From: Thalassotalea_A litorea
GTDB taxonomy: Bacteria; Pseudomonadota; Gammaproteobacteria; Enterobacterales; Alteromonadaceae
DNA length: 64,000 nucleotides
Assembly (NCBI RefSeq): GCF_043642205.1
Contig: NZ_JBHZSG010000001.1
Location: 124,001 to 188,000, forward strand
Direction: 5' to 3'
The notes below the pieces were generated by a model that was given only the letters and a program-made list of their open reading frames with translations, searched no databases and was not told the DNA's origin. This document shows positions 52,593 to 61,366 of this stretch, piece by piece (position 1 is the first letter of the stretch; each line of letters starts with the position of its first letter). A program made the position numbers and the translations under genes.

Positions 52593-52931
52593 CTAATAAA
52601 TGGTATTGACGGTGATCGCAAAGCAGTTTAGCGCCAGAATAATTAACAGCACACCTCTGGACATTTCTTTGTTTAATGCGCAAAAGGCCATCGCTGCCCC
52701 CAATTGCATTATTTTTCCTAATCCAACACCAACAACAATGCCCAGCGTATGGGCCAGGTAACGAATAATTAAATTAGCTTCCAGGTCGATACTGCCTTGC
52801 GTCATAAAGTGGTAGGTGGTGATAAAATCAAAAACAGCGGAAAGGATCAGTAACATCCACAATATTTTGTGGCGTTCGATGGCGTACAACAGGTTCTCTT
52901 TTAAAGGGACTTCCTGATCAAGAATTATCAT
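52593..52931 (-). CDS. Small uncharacterised membrane protein
   Basis: This 112-residue protein has three likely membrane segments: ILWMLLILSAVFDFITTYHFM (about 23-43), a middle one near 57-80 (TLGIVVGVGLGKIMQLGAAMAF), and VLLIILALNCFAITVN near the C-terminus. A D-x2-T-T segment in the first helix and the E-x-N segment (DLEANLIIRYL) recall the DUF5658-like group of small membrane proteins, but I cannot name it with certainty. It converges on envZ with a ten-base gap. Its function is unknown. Confidence 0.65.
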   Translation of the reverse strand: MIILDQEVPLKENLLYAIERHKILWMLLILSAVFDFITTYHFMTQGSIDLEANLIIRYLAHTLGIVVGVGLGKIMQLGAAMAFCALNKEMSRGVLLIILALNCFAITVNTIY

Positions 52932-53141
52932 TTTATTCGCTATTATTGTTAAGTAGTTTTGCTTTCCATTATCGCCGTCCTAACAAAATACACGGTGCAG
53001 ATGTTTAAAGTTAGATGGGAAATGGCAAAAAAGCTACTTAACTAAGCACAAAGATTTCACGTCAAAAAGGGTAAGATGACACGCACATTAGTCGTGTCGT
53101 TAAATGCGCTGGTGTATAAGAATTACAGGTTGGGAAGCTAC

Positions 53142-53180
53142 AAAAATATGGGAATTGCGATGAGCCGCAATTCCCATATT
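53142..53180 (-). terminator. Rho-independent terminator of pckA
   Basis: A perfect 15-base stem (53145-53159 with 53166-53180, left arm beginning AATATGGGAATT) has a six-base loop. On the minus strand the stem is followed by T residues from the A-run 53142-53146. It lies about 30 bases after the pckA stop. Confidence 0.85.
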
Positions 53181-53209
53181 CTATCAAAGCCTAAGCTTGA
53201 GCGTTTATT

Positions 53210-54829
53210 TTAGGCGTTTACTTTAAGCTGAGGACCGGCAACTACCAATTGTTCACCATGCTCAGTGTCGGTAAATTTTTCGAAATTATTGATAAATAAT
53301 TCCGCCAGATTTTCAGCCTTTTGGTTCCAGATATCCGCATCTTCGTAGGTATCACGCGGGTCGAGGATTTGATCATTTACCCCTGGAAGCGCTAACGGTA
53401 CATCTAAGTTGAAGATAGGCAGAGATTTTTGCGGGGCATCATCAATGGAGCCATCCAAAATTGCATCGATAATCGCTCGCGTATCTTTAATTGAGATACG
53501 TTTACCAGAACCATTCCATCCGGTGTTTACCAGGTACGCTTGCGCGCCAGATGCCTGCATGCGCTTGCGCAGTACAGCCGCATATTGGGTTGGATGCAGA
53601 CTTAAAAAGGCCGCCCCAAAACAGCTCGAAAAGGTTGGAGTCGGTTCCGTTATGCCTCGCTCTGTGCCTGCCAATTTAGCCGTAAACCCAGAAAGGAAGT
53701 AATATTCGGTTTGTTTGTCATCCAGTTTCGCGACCGGAGGAAGTACACCAAAAGCATCCGCGGTCAGGAAAATCACTTTAGTTGCATGGCCGGCTTTTGA
53801 TACTAGCTTAACAATATTATCGATGTGGTAAATCGGATAGGAAACTCGGGTGTTCTCGGTTTTTGAGCCATCGTCGTAATCGATATTACCCTGATCATCG
53901 ACCACGACATTCTCCAGCAACGCGTCGCGACGGATAGCCTGATAAATGTCAGGTTCATTTTCGGCGCTCAGGTTAATAGTTTTTGCATAACAGCCGCCTT
54001 CAAAATTAAAGACACCATTGTCGTCCCAGCCATGTTCGTCGTCCCCGATTAACTGACGTTTGGGATCAGTAGATAACGTCGTTTTACCGGTTCCGGATAA
54101 CCCAAAGAAAATCGCCACGTCGCCTTTTTCACATACATTCGCACTACAATGCATTGATGCGATCCCTTGCAGAGGTAGTAGGTAGTTCATCATTGAGAAC
54201 ATACCCTTTTTCATTTCACCGCCGTACCAGGTACCACCGATCAATTGGATCCGTTCGGTTAGATTAAAGGCGACAAAATTTTCAGAGTTTAATCCCTGCT
54301 GCTGCCAATCCGGATTATTGGTTTTAGCACCATTCATAACGACAAAGTCCGGTTCATAACCGCAAAGTTCTTCGTCACTGGGACGAATAAACATATTTTT
54401 TACAAAGTGTGCCTGCCAAGCAACTTCAGTGATAAAGCGAACTTTTAATCGGGTATCGGGATTTGCGCCACAATACGTGTCCATAACAAATAGTCGCTTA
54501 CTGGAAAGCTGTTTTGTAACCAGATCTTTTAGTGACCGCCAGGTTTCCTGTGACATGGGTTTGTTGTCGTTTTTACCTTGATCCGACCACCAGACTGTAT
54601 CTTTGGTCAGTTCATCGCGGACAATATATTTGTCTTTTGGCGATCGGCCCGTAAAAATGCCGGTATCAACAGCGACAGCGCCAGATTTTGTGACTTTCCC
54701 TTGTTCAAAGCCAGTTAGATCCGGCTTTGTTTCTTCCTCAAAGAGGGTGTCATACGAAGGGTTGTGAATAATTTCCGCAGTATTTTCAATGCCGTATTGG
54801 GATAGATCAAGTGACTTGGCGGCGGTCAT
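53210..54829 (-). CDS. pckA: Phosphoenolpyruvate carboxykinase (ATP)
   Basis: This 539-residue enzyme converts oxaloacetate and ATP to phosphoenolpyruvate, the first committed step of gluconeogenesis. It has the P-loop FFGLSGTGKTTLS (near residue 245), IGDDEHGWDDNGVFNFEGGCYAKTI in successive segments, the metal and substrate residues in GGTWYGGEMKKGMFS, the phosphate loop FTGRSPKDKYIV near residue 60, and the ARGININE-rich loop region with FLSGFTAKLAGTERGI. The length is typical of the ATP-type enzyme. It is transcribed alone on the minus strand upstream of its hairpin terminator, next to hslO-hslR. Confidence 0.96.
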   Translation of the reverse strand: MTAAKSLDLSQYGIENTAEIIHNPSYDTLFEEETKPDLTGFEQGKVTKSGAVAVDTGIFTGRSPKDKYIVRDELTKDTVWWSDQGKNDNKPMSQETWRSLKDLVTKQLSSKRLFVMDTYCGANPDTRLKVRFITEVAWQAHFVKNMFIRPSDEELCGYEPDFVVMNGAKTNNPDWQQQGLNSENFVAFNLTERIQLIGGTWYGGEMKKGMFSMMNYLLPLQGIASMHCSANVCEKGDVAIFFGLSGTGKTTLSTDPKRQLIGDDEHGWDDNGVFNFEGGCYAKTINLSAENEPDIYQAIRRDALLENVVVDDQGNIDYDDGSKTENTRVSYPIYHIDNIVKLVSKAGHATKVIFLTADAFGVLPPVAKLDDKQTEYYFLSGFTAKLAGTERGITEPTPTFSSCFGAAFLSLHPTQYAAVLRKRMQASGAQAYLVNTGWNGSGKRISIKDTRAIIDAILDGSIDDAPQKSLPIFNLDVPLALPGVNDQILDPRDTYEDADIWNQKAENLAELFINNFEKFTDTEHGEQLVVAGPQLKVNA

Positions 54830-54993
54830 TTTAGCTGTGCTCCTGAATGCGATTTATTGTTGCTTTAACAAATAAGGCAAATTGCCCGGTGAAATACGGG
54901 CAAATAGTAACGAAAATTCAAGAGTAGTGGAAGTCAATTGTGAAAGTTTTCAGGCAAACTTTCATAATTGTGAAAGGTTAGCGTTAACACTTG

Positions 54994-55860
54994 TTAATGC
55001 TGAGTTTGTGGGTTGAGAATAGGTTGTAATTTTTGTCGGTCAAAGTGGTAAGTCTTTTGACAATAATCACAGGTCATGTCGATAGTCATGTATTCTTCGA
55101 TATGTTCTTCGATTTCCTGCTTGGAAAGATTCATGATCGCCGCCAAACATTTATCTTCGGAACAACCGCAGTTGAAGCTAACCTGTTGCGGCTCAAACAA
55201 ACGCACTTTCTCTTGATGATAAAGGCGGAACAATAATTGTTCGGCCTCTAGAGAATATAACTCTTCATCTTTAACCGTATTGGTTAATTGGCTTATATGA
55301 TCAAAGTCGGCAAGTTGTTGTTCTTTATCGTCAGAATCGGGCAAAACCTGTAGCAACATACCTGCTGCCTGACGATTCTGCGCATCAACGCTCAACCAGA
55401 TTTTTGTGGTTAGCTGTTCAGAGGTCGCAAAATAGTGCTCCAGACATTGACTTAACGTCTCACCTTCCAGGGCAACGATACCCTGATATCGTTCGCCATG
55501 CTTTGGCATGATGGTTATGACCATATTGGCGTTGCCCAGCATATCGCTTAAGGTGTCGCCCACAATCGTGCCATTAACCTGCGCGACACCGCGCATTTGT
55601 TGCTCATGGTTACCATTAATGACCGCAAAAGCTACAGGTCCATCCCCCTGTAGTTGCACAGAAATCTCCCCTTCAAACTTCAGGGTTGCAGTGAGCAAGC
55701 TCGTCGCCGCTAACAGTTCGCCAAGCAAGCGCGTGACGGCTAACGGGTAGTCATGAACACCAATAATGTCGCCAAAGCTTTGCTTTAGCTGAACGATTTC
55801 TCCACGAACATGTAATTCTTCAAACAGATAACGATTTAAGACATCAAAGTTTTCGCTCAC
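54994..55860 (-). CDS. hslO: Redox-regulated chaperone Hsp33
   Basis: This 288-residue cytoplasmic holdase becomes active when its zinc centre is oxidised. The N-terminal domain has FDVLNRYLFEELHVRGEIVQL and the GPVAFAVINGNHEQQMRGVA segment. The C-terminal redox switch has the four cysteines as CGCSEDKC and CDYC about 30 residues later, matching the CxC-x(27-32)-CxxC pattern. It lies two bases after hslR, the usual hslR-hslO order. Confidence 0.96.
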   Translation of the reverse strand: MSENFDVLNRYLFEELHVRGEIVQLKQSFGDIIGVHDYPLAVTRLLGELLAATSLLTATLKFEGEISVQLQGDGPVAFAVINGNHEQQMRGVAQVNGTIVGDTLSDMLGNANMVITIMPKHGERYQGIVALEGETLSQCLEHYFATSEQLTTKIWLSVDAQNRQAAGMLLQVLPDSDDKEQQLADFDHISQLTNTVKDEELYSLEAEQLLFRLYHQEKVRLFEPQQVSFNCGCSEDKCLAAIMNLSKQEIEEHIEEYMTIDMTCDYCQKTYHFDRQKLQPILNPQTQH

Positions 55861-55862
55861 GA

Positions 55863-56276
55863 TTAGATCCTTTCTTTAAATTGTCGTATTTGCCGGCGTT
55901 GTTTCTTATCAGGTTTGGTTTCTGTGCCCGGTGATAATAGCAGCCCTTGCTTGCGGGCCTGGGCTGTTGCTTCCCGACGGTTTAAGCTTTCTTCGGTTTC
56001 CTGATAAAGAGTCTGGGCAAAGGTGGCGTCTTTACGACGATCCGCCAGTGCCTCGATAATGACTTCTTTTTCGTCGAATCCCTGACGTATTCGAACTTTG
56101 TCACCAATGGCAACTATCTTTGCCGATTTTGTTCGCTGTCCATTATAGAACACTTTGCCGCCTTCTATCATTTGCTTGGCTATCGCGCGGGTTTTATAAA
56201 AACGAGCTGCCCACAGCCATTTATCCAGGCGATATTGATTATCACAAGCGCTTAATTTATCGGATTTTTTAGCCAT
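55863..56276 (-). CDS. hslR: Ribosome-associated heat-shock protein Hsp15 (S4 domain)
   Basis: This 137-residue protein has the S4 RNA-binding domain (YRLDKWLWAARFYKTRAIAKQMIEGGKVFYNGQR and so on) at residues about 12-70, followed by a basic C-terminal tail. Hsp15 binds free 50S subunits carrying a nascent chain and helps recycle them after heat shock. The ATG at 56276 is chosen because GGAG lies five bases upstream and the family N-terminus follows directly; an in-frame ATG-type start at 56318 would add 14 unrelated residues. hslO follows by two bases. Confidence 0.93.
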   Translation of the reverse strand: MAKKSDKLSACDNQYRLDKWLWAARFYKTRAIAKQMIEGGKVFYNGQRTKSAKIVAIGDKVRIRQGFDEKEVIIEALADRRKDATFAQTLYQETEESLNRREATAQARKQGLLLSPGTETKPDKKQRRQIRQFKERI

Positions 56277-56632
56277 AATTTCTCCACTTATAATGGGGCG
56301 CGAATCTACCATAGTCATGTGCTTGAAACCAGTTGTGGTTGCTGGTAATTTGACCGGTTCTGAAAATAATCAGAAAAAAATCTCGCAATACCTTGTTGAC
56401 TCCGTGTGGGTAACGTATTATCGGGCAATCAAATTACAGAGTCTGTTTCGTTTTATTCCCAAAAAAAGAAAGGGGAATATTTTAAAAAACCAGTTATTCT
56501 GAGACTGAGAATTGTACCACGCGCCTCCGTCTCGCTCCTTTCTATCAGCGCTATAAGCATTAGGGTTACGCTGGAAAATTACAACACTAAAAAACAGCCT
56601 GTAAACTATTATAATAAATTAAACAAATATTT
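56277..56632. other. 356-base intergenic region between hslR and gspC
   Basis: This is the only gap above 300 bases. It separates the divergent hslR and gspC. I see a candidate sigma-70 promoter toward gspC at 56393-56421 and a long AT-rich leader of about 200 bases. Short open frames inside (56293-56502 and 56406-56651) have no ribosome site or recognisable product and are taken as spurious. No RNA gene or repeat was recognised. Confidence 0.6.
56393..56421 (+). promoter_or_regulatory. Candidate sigma-70 promoter for the gsp operon
   Basis: TTGTTG (56393-56398) and TATTAT (56416-56421) are 17 bases apart, on the plus strand toward gspC. If used, it leaves a leader of about 200 bases before the gspC start at 56633. 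Confidence 0.45.
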
Positions 56633-57604
56633 ATGGATTTGGCTCAAATGACAGACAGGCTTGTCCAGATCTGGCAAAAACTCCCGCAAAAGGGAATTAG
56701 TCAGGCTCTGGGAATTATCCTGATAACATATATAGCTTACATGCTGGCTAAAGGCACTTGGCTGTTTTTTCCGGATCCACAAGTTGTTGCGATGAAAAGC
56801 GCATCTTCCGGGAATAACCAAACGAACGCCGAGTCGTTTGATACTGCTGAGTTTAAAAAGCTTAATTTATTTGGGGTCAAAACCGAACAGCAGAAAAATG
56901 CTCAGGCCACCGAGCTTGAAGAAGAATCTGCGCCTGAAACCCGTCTTAACCTTACCCTGACCGGCCTGGTCGCTTCCGATGATCCTTCTGTAGCGGCGGC
57001 TATTATTGAGTCTCAAGGCAAGCAGGAAACTTACGGCGTTGAAGATAAAATTGAAGGGACCCGGGCGATTTTAAAACGGGTCAGAACCGATAGAGTCATT
57101 ATCGAATCTGCTGGCCGTTTAGAAACCCTGATGCTCGATGGGTTTGAATATTCGAAAAAAACACCTGCCGCTGGGGCGCCAAACTCTGATGGTCCTACAA
57201 CCAACCGTGCAAATTCGCGACAAACGTTAACCAAGGCACAGGCCAACTCCCCGGACAGCAACCAGGTGAAAGTGAATCAGGCAAAAATTAAAGAGCGAGT
57301 TGCTCAGTTAAAAGCCGATCTTAAAGATAACCCGGGAAAATTTACCGACTATATAAAAGTGTCTCCCCATCGCGAGCGGGGAAAAATACAGGGGTATCGA
57401 TTATCGCCTGGTAAAGACAGAGAATTTTTTAGCGATGTTGGCCTCAAGGCCGGTGATATCGCGTTACAGATCAATGGCAATGATTTAACTGACATGCGTC
57501 AGGCACAACAAGCCCTGATGGAATTACGTCAGTCGACACAATTGTCGCTCGTGGTCAAACGAGGCGGGGAAATACAGAATATTTCCCTCGATTTAGAAAA
57601 TTAA
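56633..57604 (+). CDS. gspC: Type II secretion system protein GspC
   Basis: This 323-residue bitopic inner-membrane protein has one membrane segment (about residues 24-45), a Pro/Gln-free linker and the homology region (LNLFGVKTEQQ, LTLTGLVASDDPSVAAAIIESQGKQETYGVEDKIEG, near residues 78-150), which contacts the secretin. After a Ser/Asn-rich stretch the C-terminus is a PDZ domain (KIQGYRLSPGKDREFFSDVGLKAGDIALQINGNDL and on). It links the inner-membrane platform to GspD and helps choose substrates. An ATG at 56648 is an alternative start. It is the first gene of the gsp operon; gspD follows by 16 bases. Confidence 0.93.
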   Translation: MDLAQMTDRLVQIWQKLPQKGISQALGIILITYIAYMLAKGTWLFFPDPQVVAMKSASSGNNQTNAESFDTAEFKKLNLFGVKTEQQKNAQATELEEESAPETRLNLTLTGLVASDDPSVAAAIIESQGKQETYGVEDKIEGTRAILKRVRTDRVIIESAGRLETLMLDGFEYSKKTPAAGAPNSDGPTTNRANSRQTLTKAQANSPDSNQVKVNQAKIKERVAQLKADLKDNPGKFTDYIKVSPHRERGKIQGYRLSPGKDREFFSDVGLKAGDIALQINGNDLTDMRQAQQALMELRQSTQLSLVVKRGGEIQNISLDLEN

Positions 57605-57620
57605 TAATTGGAGAAACCCC

Positions 57621-59768
57621 ATGCGCCTCTTTGCTAGCGCAAAACAGCTCAAGCGTGCAGCACTGTTTAGTGTCAGTACATTGATTATGTCCAGCACCCT
57701 GTGGACGGCATCGAGCTTTGCCGCTCAGTATTCACCGAATTTCAAAGGGACTGAAATCACCGAATTCGTCAATATCGTTGGCAAAAACCTCAAAAAAACC
57801 ATCATTGTCGACCCTAAAGTTCGCGGTAAAATAAATGTTCGCAGTTACGATTTGCTGACCGAAAAACAATACTATCAGTTCTTTTTGAACGTGTTAGAAG
57901 TGTATGGTTTTTCGGTTGTGGAAATGGATAACAATGTATTAAAAGTTATCCCGAATAAAGATGCCAAGAGCGCGGCTATCCCCGTTGTTGGTGATGAAGC
58001 TCCAGGTCAGGGCGATGAAATGGTTACCCGCGTGGTATCGGTTAAAAATGTCTCGGTCCGTGAGCTATCACCGTTATTGCGACAACTGAGCGATCAGGCT
58101 GGTGGCGGCAATGTCGTTCACTATGAGCCTTCCAATGTCATTATGCTAACGGGCACGGCTGCCGTGGTGAATCGCCTGGTGCAAATCATCACTCGTGTTG
58201 ACCGCGCTGGCGATCAGGATGTTAATATCGTCAAATTGAAATATGCGTCTGCCAGTGAAATGGTGCGTATTATTGAAAACATCAATAAACCTGCCTCGGG
58301 AAAAGCCGATACGCCAGCATTCCTTATTCCCAAAATCGTCGCCGATGATCGCACTAATTCAGTCATTATTTCGGGCGAAGGCCAGGCTCGCGATCGTATC
58401 GCGCGTTTGATTAGTCGTCTTGATAGTGAACTGGAGACTTCAGGCAATACCCGGGTTTACTATTTGAAATATGCCAAGGCGGAAGATCTTGTCACCGTTT
58501 TACAAAGTGTTTCTGACACCATGCAACGCGAATCTCAGGCAAAAACATCAGGGACAAATTCAACAGCGCGTCGCAGCAGCGGCGGCAACCGTAACGTTAC
58601 CATTGAATCTCATAGTGATACCAACGCTTTGGTAATTACCGCAGAGCCGGATATGCTGCGCTCATTAGAATCGGTTATACGCCAGCTGGATATTCGTCGT
58701 GCGCAGGTGCATATCGAAGCCATTATCGTTGAAGTTTTCGAAAGTGACGGTGCGCAACTTGGTGTGCAGTGGGGAAGTGCCGAAGGCGGTTTTACCCAGT
58801 TTACCAATGGCGTTGTGCCAATTTCACAAATCGCCGGTGCCTATGTTGCCGGTCAAGGTGAGGAAGCTTCGCAAACAGAAATTGTAAATCCAGATGGTTC
58901 AATTACGCGTTCAAATAATCCAGATGAACCTGATGATTATACGTTATTAGCGCAACTGTTAGGTAACGTTAACGGCATGATGTTTGGCATCCTCGAAGAT
59001 GATTGGGGTGCGGTTATTCAGGCAGTACAAAGCGATGTTAATTCAAACTTGTTGGCAACGCCGAGCATCACCACCTTAGATAACGAAGAAGCGTATTTTA
59101 TTGTCGGTCAGGAAGTCCCGATTATCACTGGCTCATCTACTGGTTCGAACAATTCAAATCCATTCCAGACGGTAGATCGTAAAGAAGTGGGTATCAAGTT
59201 AAGAGTTACCCCTCAGGTGAATGAAGGCACTGGTGTGCAACTGACCATAGAGCAAGAAGTTTCCAGTGTCAGCGGCGCGACGGAAGTTGATATTGCGATC
59301 AATAAACGCGAAATCAAAACCACGGTGATGGCCGATAATGGTGCGACGATTGTCCTCGGTGGTTTGATTGATGAAGATGTGCAGGAAAGTCAGCAAAAAG
59401 TTCCTCTGCTTGGTGATATCCCGATTCTTGGTCATCTGTTTAGCTCAACCGGTAATACCGTGCGTAAACGTAACCTTATGGTTTTCCTTCGTCCGACCAT
59501 TGTGCGCGAAGGCACAGCCATGGATATGATATCCCGAGAAAAATATAACTTTATCCGGGCTCAGGAAATCCGCAAACAGGAAGATGGGCTGTATTTGTTA
59601 GATGATGAAGCCTTGCCGTTATTGCCAGAGTGGAATGAAAGTCTGGCATTGCCTCCAACTTTTGAAGATTACATGGAACAACGTGAAATCCTTGAAGATG
59701 AGCAATATGAAGAGGGTAAAGAACAGCCACCGGAAGGTGACGAGCAAAAACCCCGGGATCCAGCTTAA
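57621..59768 (+). CDS. gspD: Type II secretion system secretin GspD
   Basis: This 715-residue outer-membrane channel protein has a signal peptide (cleavage after SSFA, near residue 34). The N0 domain has FKGTEITEFVNIVGKNLKKTIIVDPKVRG and the N1-N3 domains repeat (VVSVKNVSVRELSPLLRQL, VKLKYASASEMVRIIENI, YYLKYAKAEDLVTVLQSV). The secretin core has EAIIVEVFESDGAQLGVQWG and ends with VPLLGDIPILGHLFSS and a Pro/Glu-rich tail. It forms the multimeric gate of the secretion system. gspE follows by 11 bases. Confidence 0.95.
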   Translation: MRLFASAKQLKRAALFSVSTLIMSSTLWTASSFAAQYSPNFKGTEITEFVNIVGKNLKKTIIVDPKVRGKINVRSYDLLTEKQYYQFFLNVLEVYGFSVVEMDNNVLKVIPNKDAKSAAIPVVGDEAPGQGDEMVTRVVSVKNVSVRELSPLLRQLSDQAGGGNVVHYEPSNVIMLTGTAAVVNRLVQIITRVDRAGDQDVNIVKLKYASASEMVRIIENINKPASGKADTPAFLIPKIVADDRTNSVIISGEGQARDRIARLISRLDSELETSGNTRVYYLKYAKAEDLVTVLQSVSDTMQRESQAKTSGTNSTARRSSGGNRNVTIESHSDTNALVITAEPDMLRSLESVIRQLDIRRAQVHIEAIIVEVFESDGAQLGVQWGSAEGGFTQFTNGVVPISQIAGAYVAGQGEEASQTEIVNPDGSITRSNNPDEPDDYTLLAQLLGNVNGMMFGILEDDWGAVIQAVQSDVNSNLLATPSITTLDNEEAYFIVGQEVPIITGSSTGSNNSNPFQTVDRKEVGIKLRVTPQVNEGTGVQLTIEQEVSSVSGATEVDIAINKREIKTTVMADNGATIVLGGLIDEDVQESQQKVPLLGDIPILGHLFSSTGNTVRKRNLMVFLRPTIVREGTAMDMISREKYNFIRAQEIRKQEDGLYLLDDEALPLLPEWNESLALPPTFEDYMEQREILEDEQYEEGKEQPPEGDEQKPRDPA

Positions 59769-59779
59769 AGGATTTACTT

Positions 59780-61363
59780 ATGAGTCAGTTTGATCATTAC
59801 AAACAGGCGAGCGACGGCGAGCAAAAAGACGCATTGGTTACCGAAACCAATGCTGTCGACGTTGAGTTATCAGAAGATGAGGCGATTGTAGAAACAGCCC
59901 CTCAACAATTGCCGTTTGCGTTTGCAAACCGTCATAACGTGTTACTTGAGCATCGTGATGAAGGATTTGCACTGCATTGCACCTCACAGGTAACAACCGA
60001 TGCATTATTAGAAGTTCGCCGTTATCTTGGTCAGACGTTTATCGTAGAACAACATAGTGATGATGAATTTGAACAATTGCTGACTCTGGCGTATCAGCGA
60101 GATTCATCGGAAGCTAAGCAAATGATGGAAGATATCGGTAAAGAAGTGAATATGTACTCACTTGCCGATGAAATCCATGAAGCGGAAGACTTGCTTAATA
60201 ATGAAGACGATGCACCGATCATTAAATTGATTAATGCGATGTTAAGTGAAGCCATCAAAGAAAATGCCTCAGATATTCATATTGAAACCTTTGAGAAAGT
60301 GCTAAGGGTTCGTTTTCGCGTCGATGGTGTCTTGCGAGAAGTGCTGCAACCGAACCGGAAACTGGCATCTATGCTCGTTTCCCGGATCAAAGTTATGGCA
60401 AAGCTGGATATCGCCGAAAAACGCATCCCGCAAGATGGTCGTATTTCATTGCGGATTGGTGGCCGGGCGGTCGATGTCCGGGTGTCTACGATGCCTTCAA
60501 GTCATGGTGAGCGCGTGGTTCTGCGTCTATTAGACAAAAATGCCGCGCGATTGAACCTGCAGGATTTGGGGATGACCGATGCTGCTCGTGAGCGATTCAG
60601 TAATATTATCGCCAAACCCCATGGCATTATTCTGGTCACCGGTCCTACAGGTTCCGGTAAAAGTACCACCTTATACGCTGGATTGACGCAAATTGACAAT
60701 AATGAGCGTAATATTCTGACTGTAGAAGATCCGATTGAATTTGATATTGAAGGCATAGGTCAAACCCAGGTTAATACCAAAGTGGACATGACCTTTGCCC
60801 GTGGCCTTCGAGCCATCTTGCGTCAGGATCCCGATGTGGTTATGGTTGGTGAGATCCGCGATCTGGAAACGGCACAAATCTCCGTTCAGGCCAGTTTAAC
60901 CGGTCACCTGGTATTATCTACCTTGCATACCAATACGGCAGCCGGTGCTATTACCCGACTTGAAGATATGGGGATTGAGCCGTTTTTGATTTCTTCTTCA
61001 CTACTTGGCGTGCTTGCCCAACGACTGGTGCGAACATTATGTGATGAATGTAAAGAAACCCACGTTCCGACGGAAGAAGAGCGCGTATTAATGGAGCTGG
61101 ATGCATCGCAAACGCCTACTATTTACCGAGCTAAAGGGTGTGTGAGTTGTAACTACAGCGGTTATCGGGGACGTACCGGCATACACGAACTGATTGTGGT
61201 CGATGATATGGTCCGGGAACTGATTCAAAATGGCAAAGGCGAGCGAGCCATTGAAAAAGCAGTACGCTCCCATACGCCAAGTATTCGTGATGATGGTGTC
61301 GACAAAGTGCTGGCAGGAATAACGACCCTTGAAGAGGTCATGAGAGTTACCCGGGAAGGTTAA
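59780..61363 (+). CDS. gspE: Type II secretion system ATPase GspE
   Basis: This 527-residue cytoplasmic ATPase drives pseudopilus assembly. It has an N-terminal GspL-binding part, then the core with Walker A VTGPTGSGKSTTLYAGL (near residue 290), the Asp box ILTVEDPIEFDIEG, Walker B RQDPDVVMVGEIRDLETAQ and the His box LTGHLVLSTLHTN. A four-cysteine zinc module (CDECKE then CVSC) lies near residues 417-455. gspF follows by three bases. Confidence 0.96.
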   Translation: MSQFDHYKQASDGEQKDALVTETNAVDVELSEDEAIVETAPQQLPFAFANRHNVLLEHRDEGFALHCTSQVTTDALLEVRRYLGQTFIVEQHSDDEFEQLLTLAYQRDSSEAKQMMEDIGKEVNMYSLADEIHEAEDLLNNEDDAPIIKLINAMLSEAIKENASDIHIETFEKVLRVRFRVDGVLREVLQPNRKLASMLVSRIKVMAKLDIAEKRIPQDGRISLRIGGRAVDVRVSTMPSSHGERVVLRLLDKNAARLNLQDLGMTDAARERFSNIIAKPHGIILVTGPTGSGKSTTLYAGLTQIDNNERNILTVEDPIEFDIEGIGQTQVNTKVDMTFARGLRAILRQDPDVVMVGEIRDLETAQISVQASLTGHLVLSTLHTNTAAGAITRLEDMGIEPFLISSSLLGVLAQRLVRTLCDECKETHVPTEEERVLMELDASQTPTIYRAKGCVSCNYSGYRGRTGIHELIVVDDMVRELIQNGKGERAIEKAVRSHTPSIRDDGVDKVLAGITTLEEVMRVTREG

Positions 61364-61366
61364 TTT

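Noticed and set aside
52584..52616. Inverted repeat ATCACCG / CGGTGAT between envZ and the small membrane protein gene
   Set aside because: The stem is only seven bases with a 19-base loop and no T-run; it may be chance.
54979..55001. Imperfect hairpin AGCGTTAAC / GTTAATGCT at the hslO 3' end
   Set aside because: It contains a mismatch or wobble pair and is followed by AACCTTTC on the minus strand, so terminator function is not supported.
56293..56502. A 69-codon frame between hslR and gspC
   Set aside because: It starts inside the hslR leader on the opposite strand, lacks a ribosome site and its product looks random.
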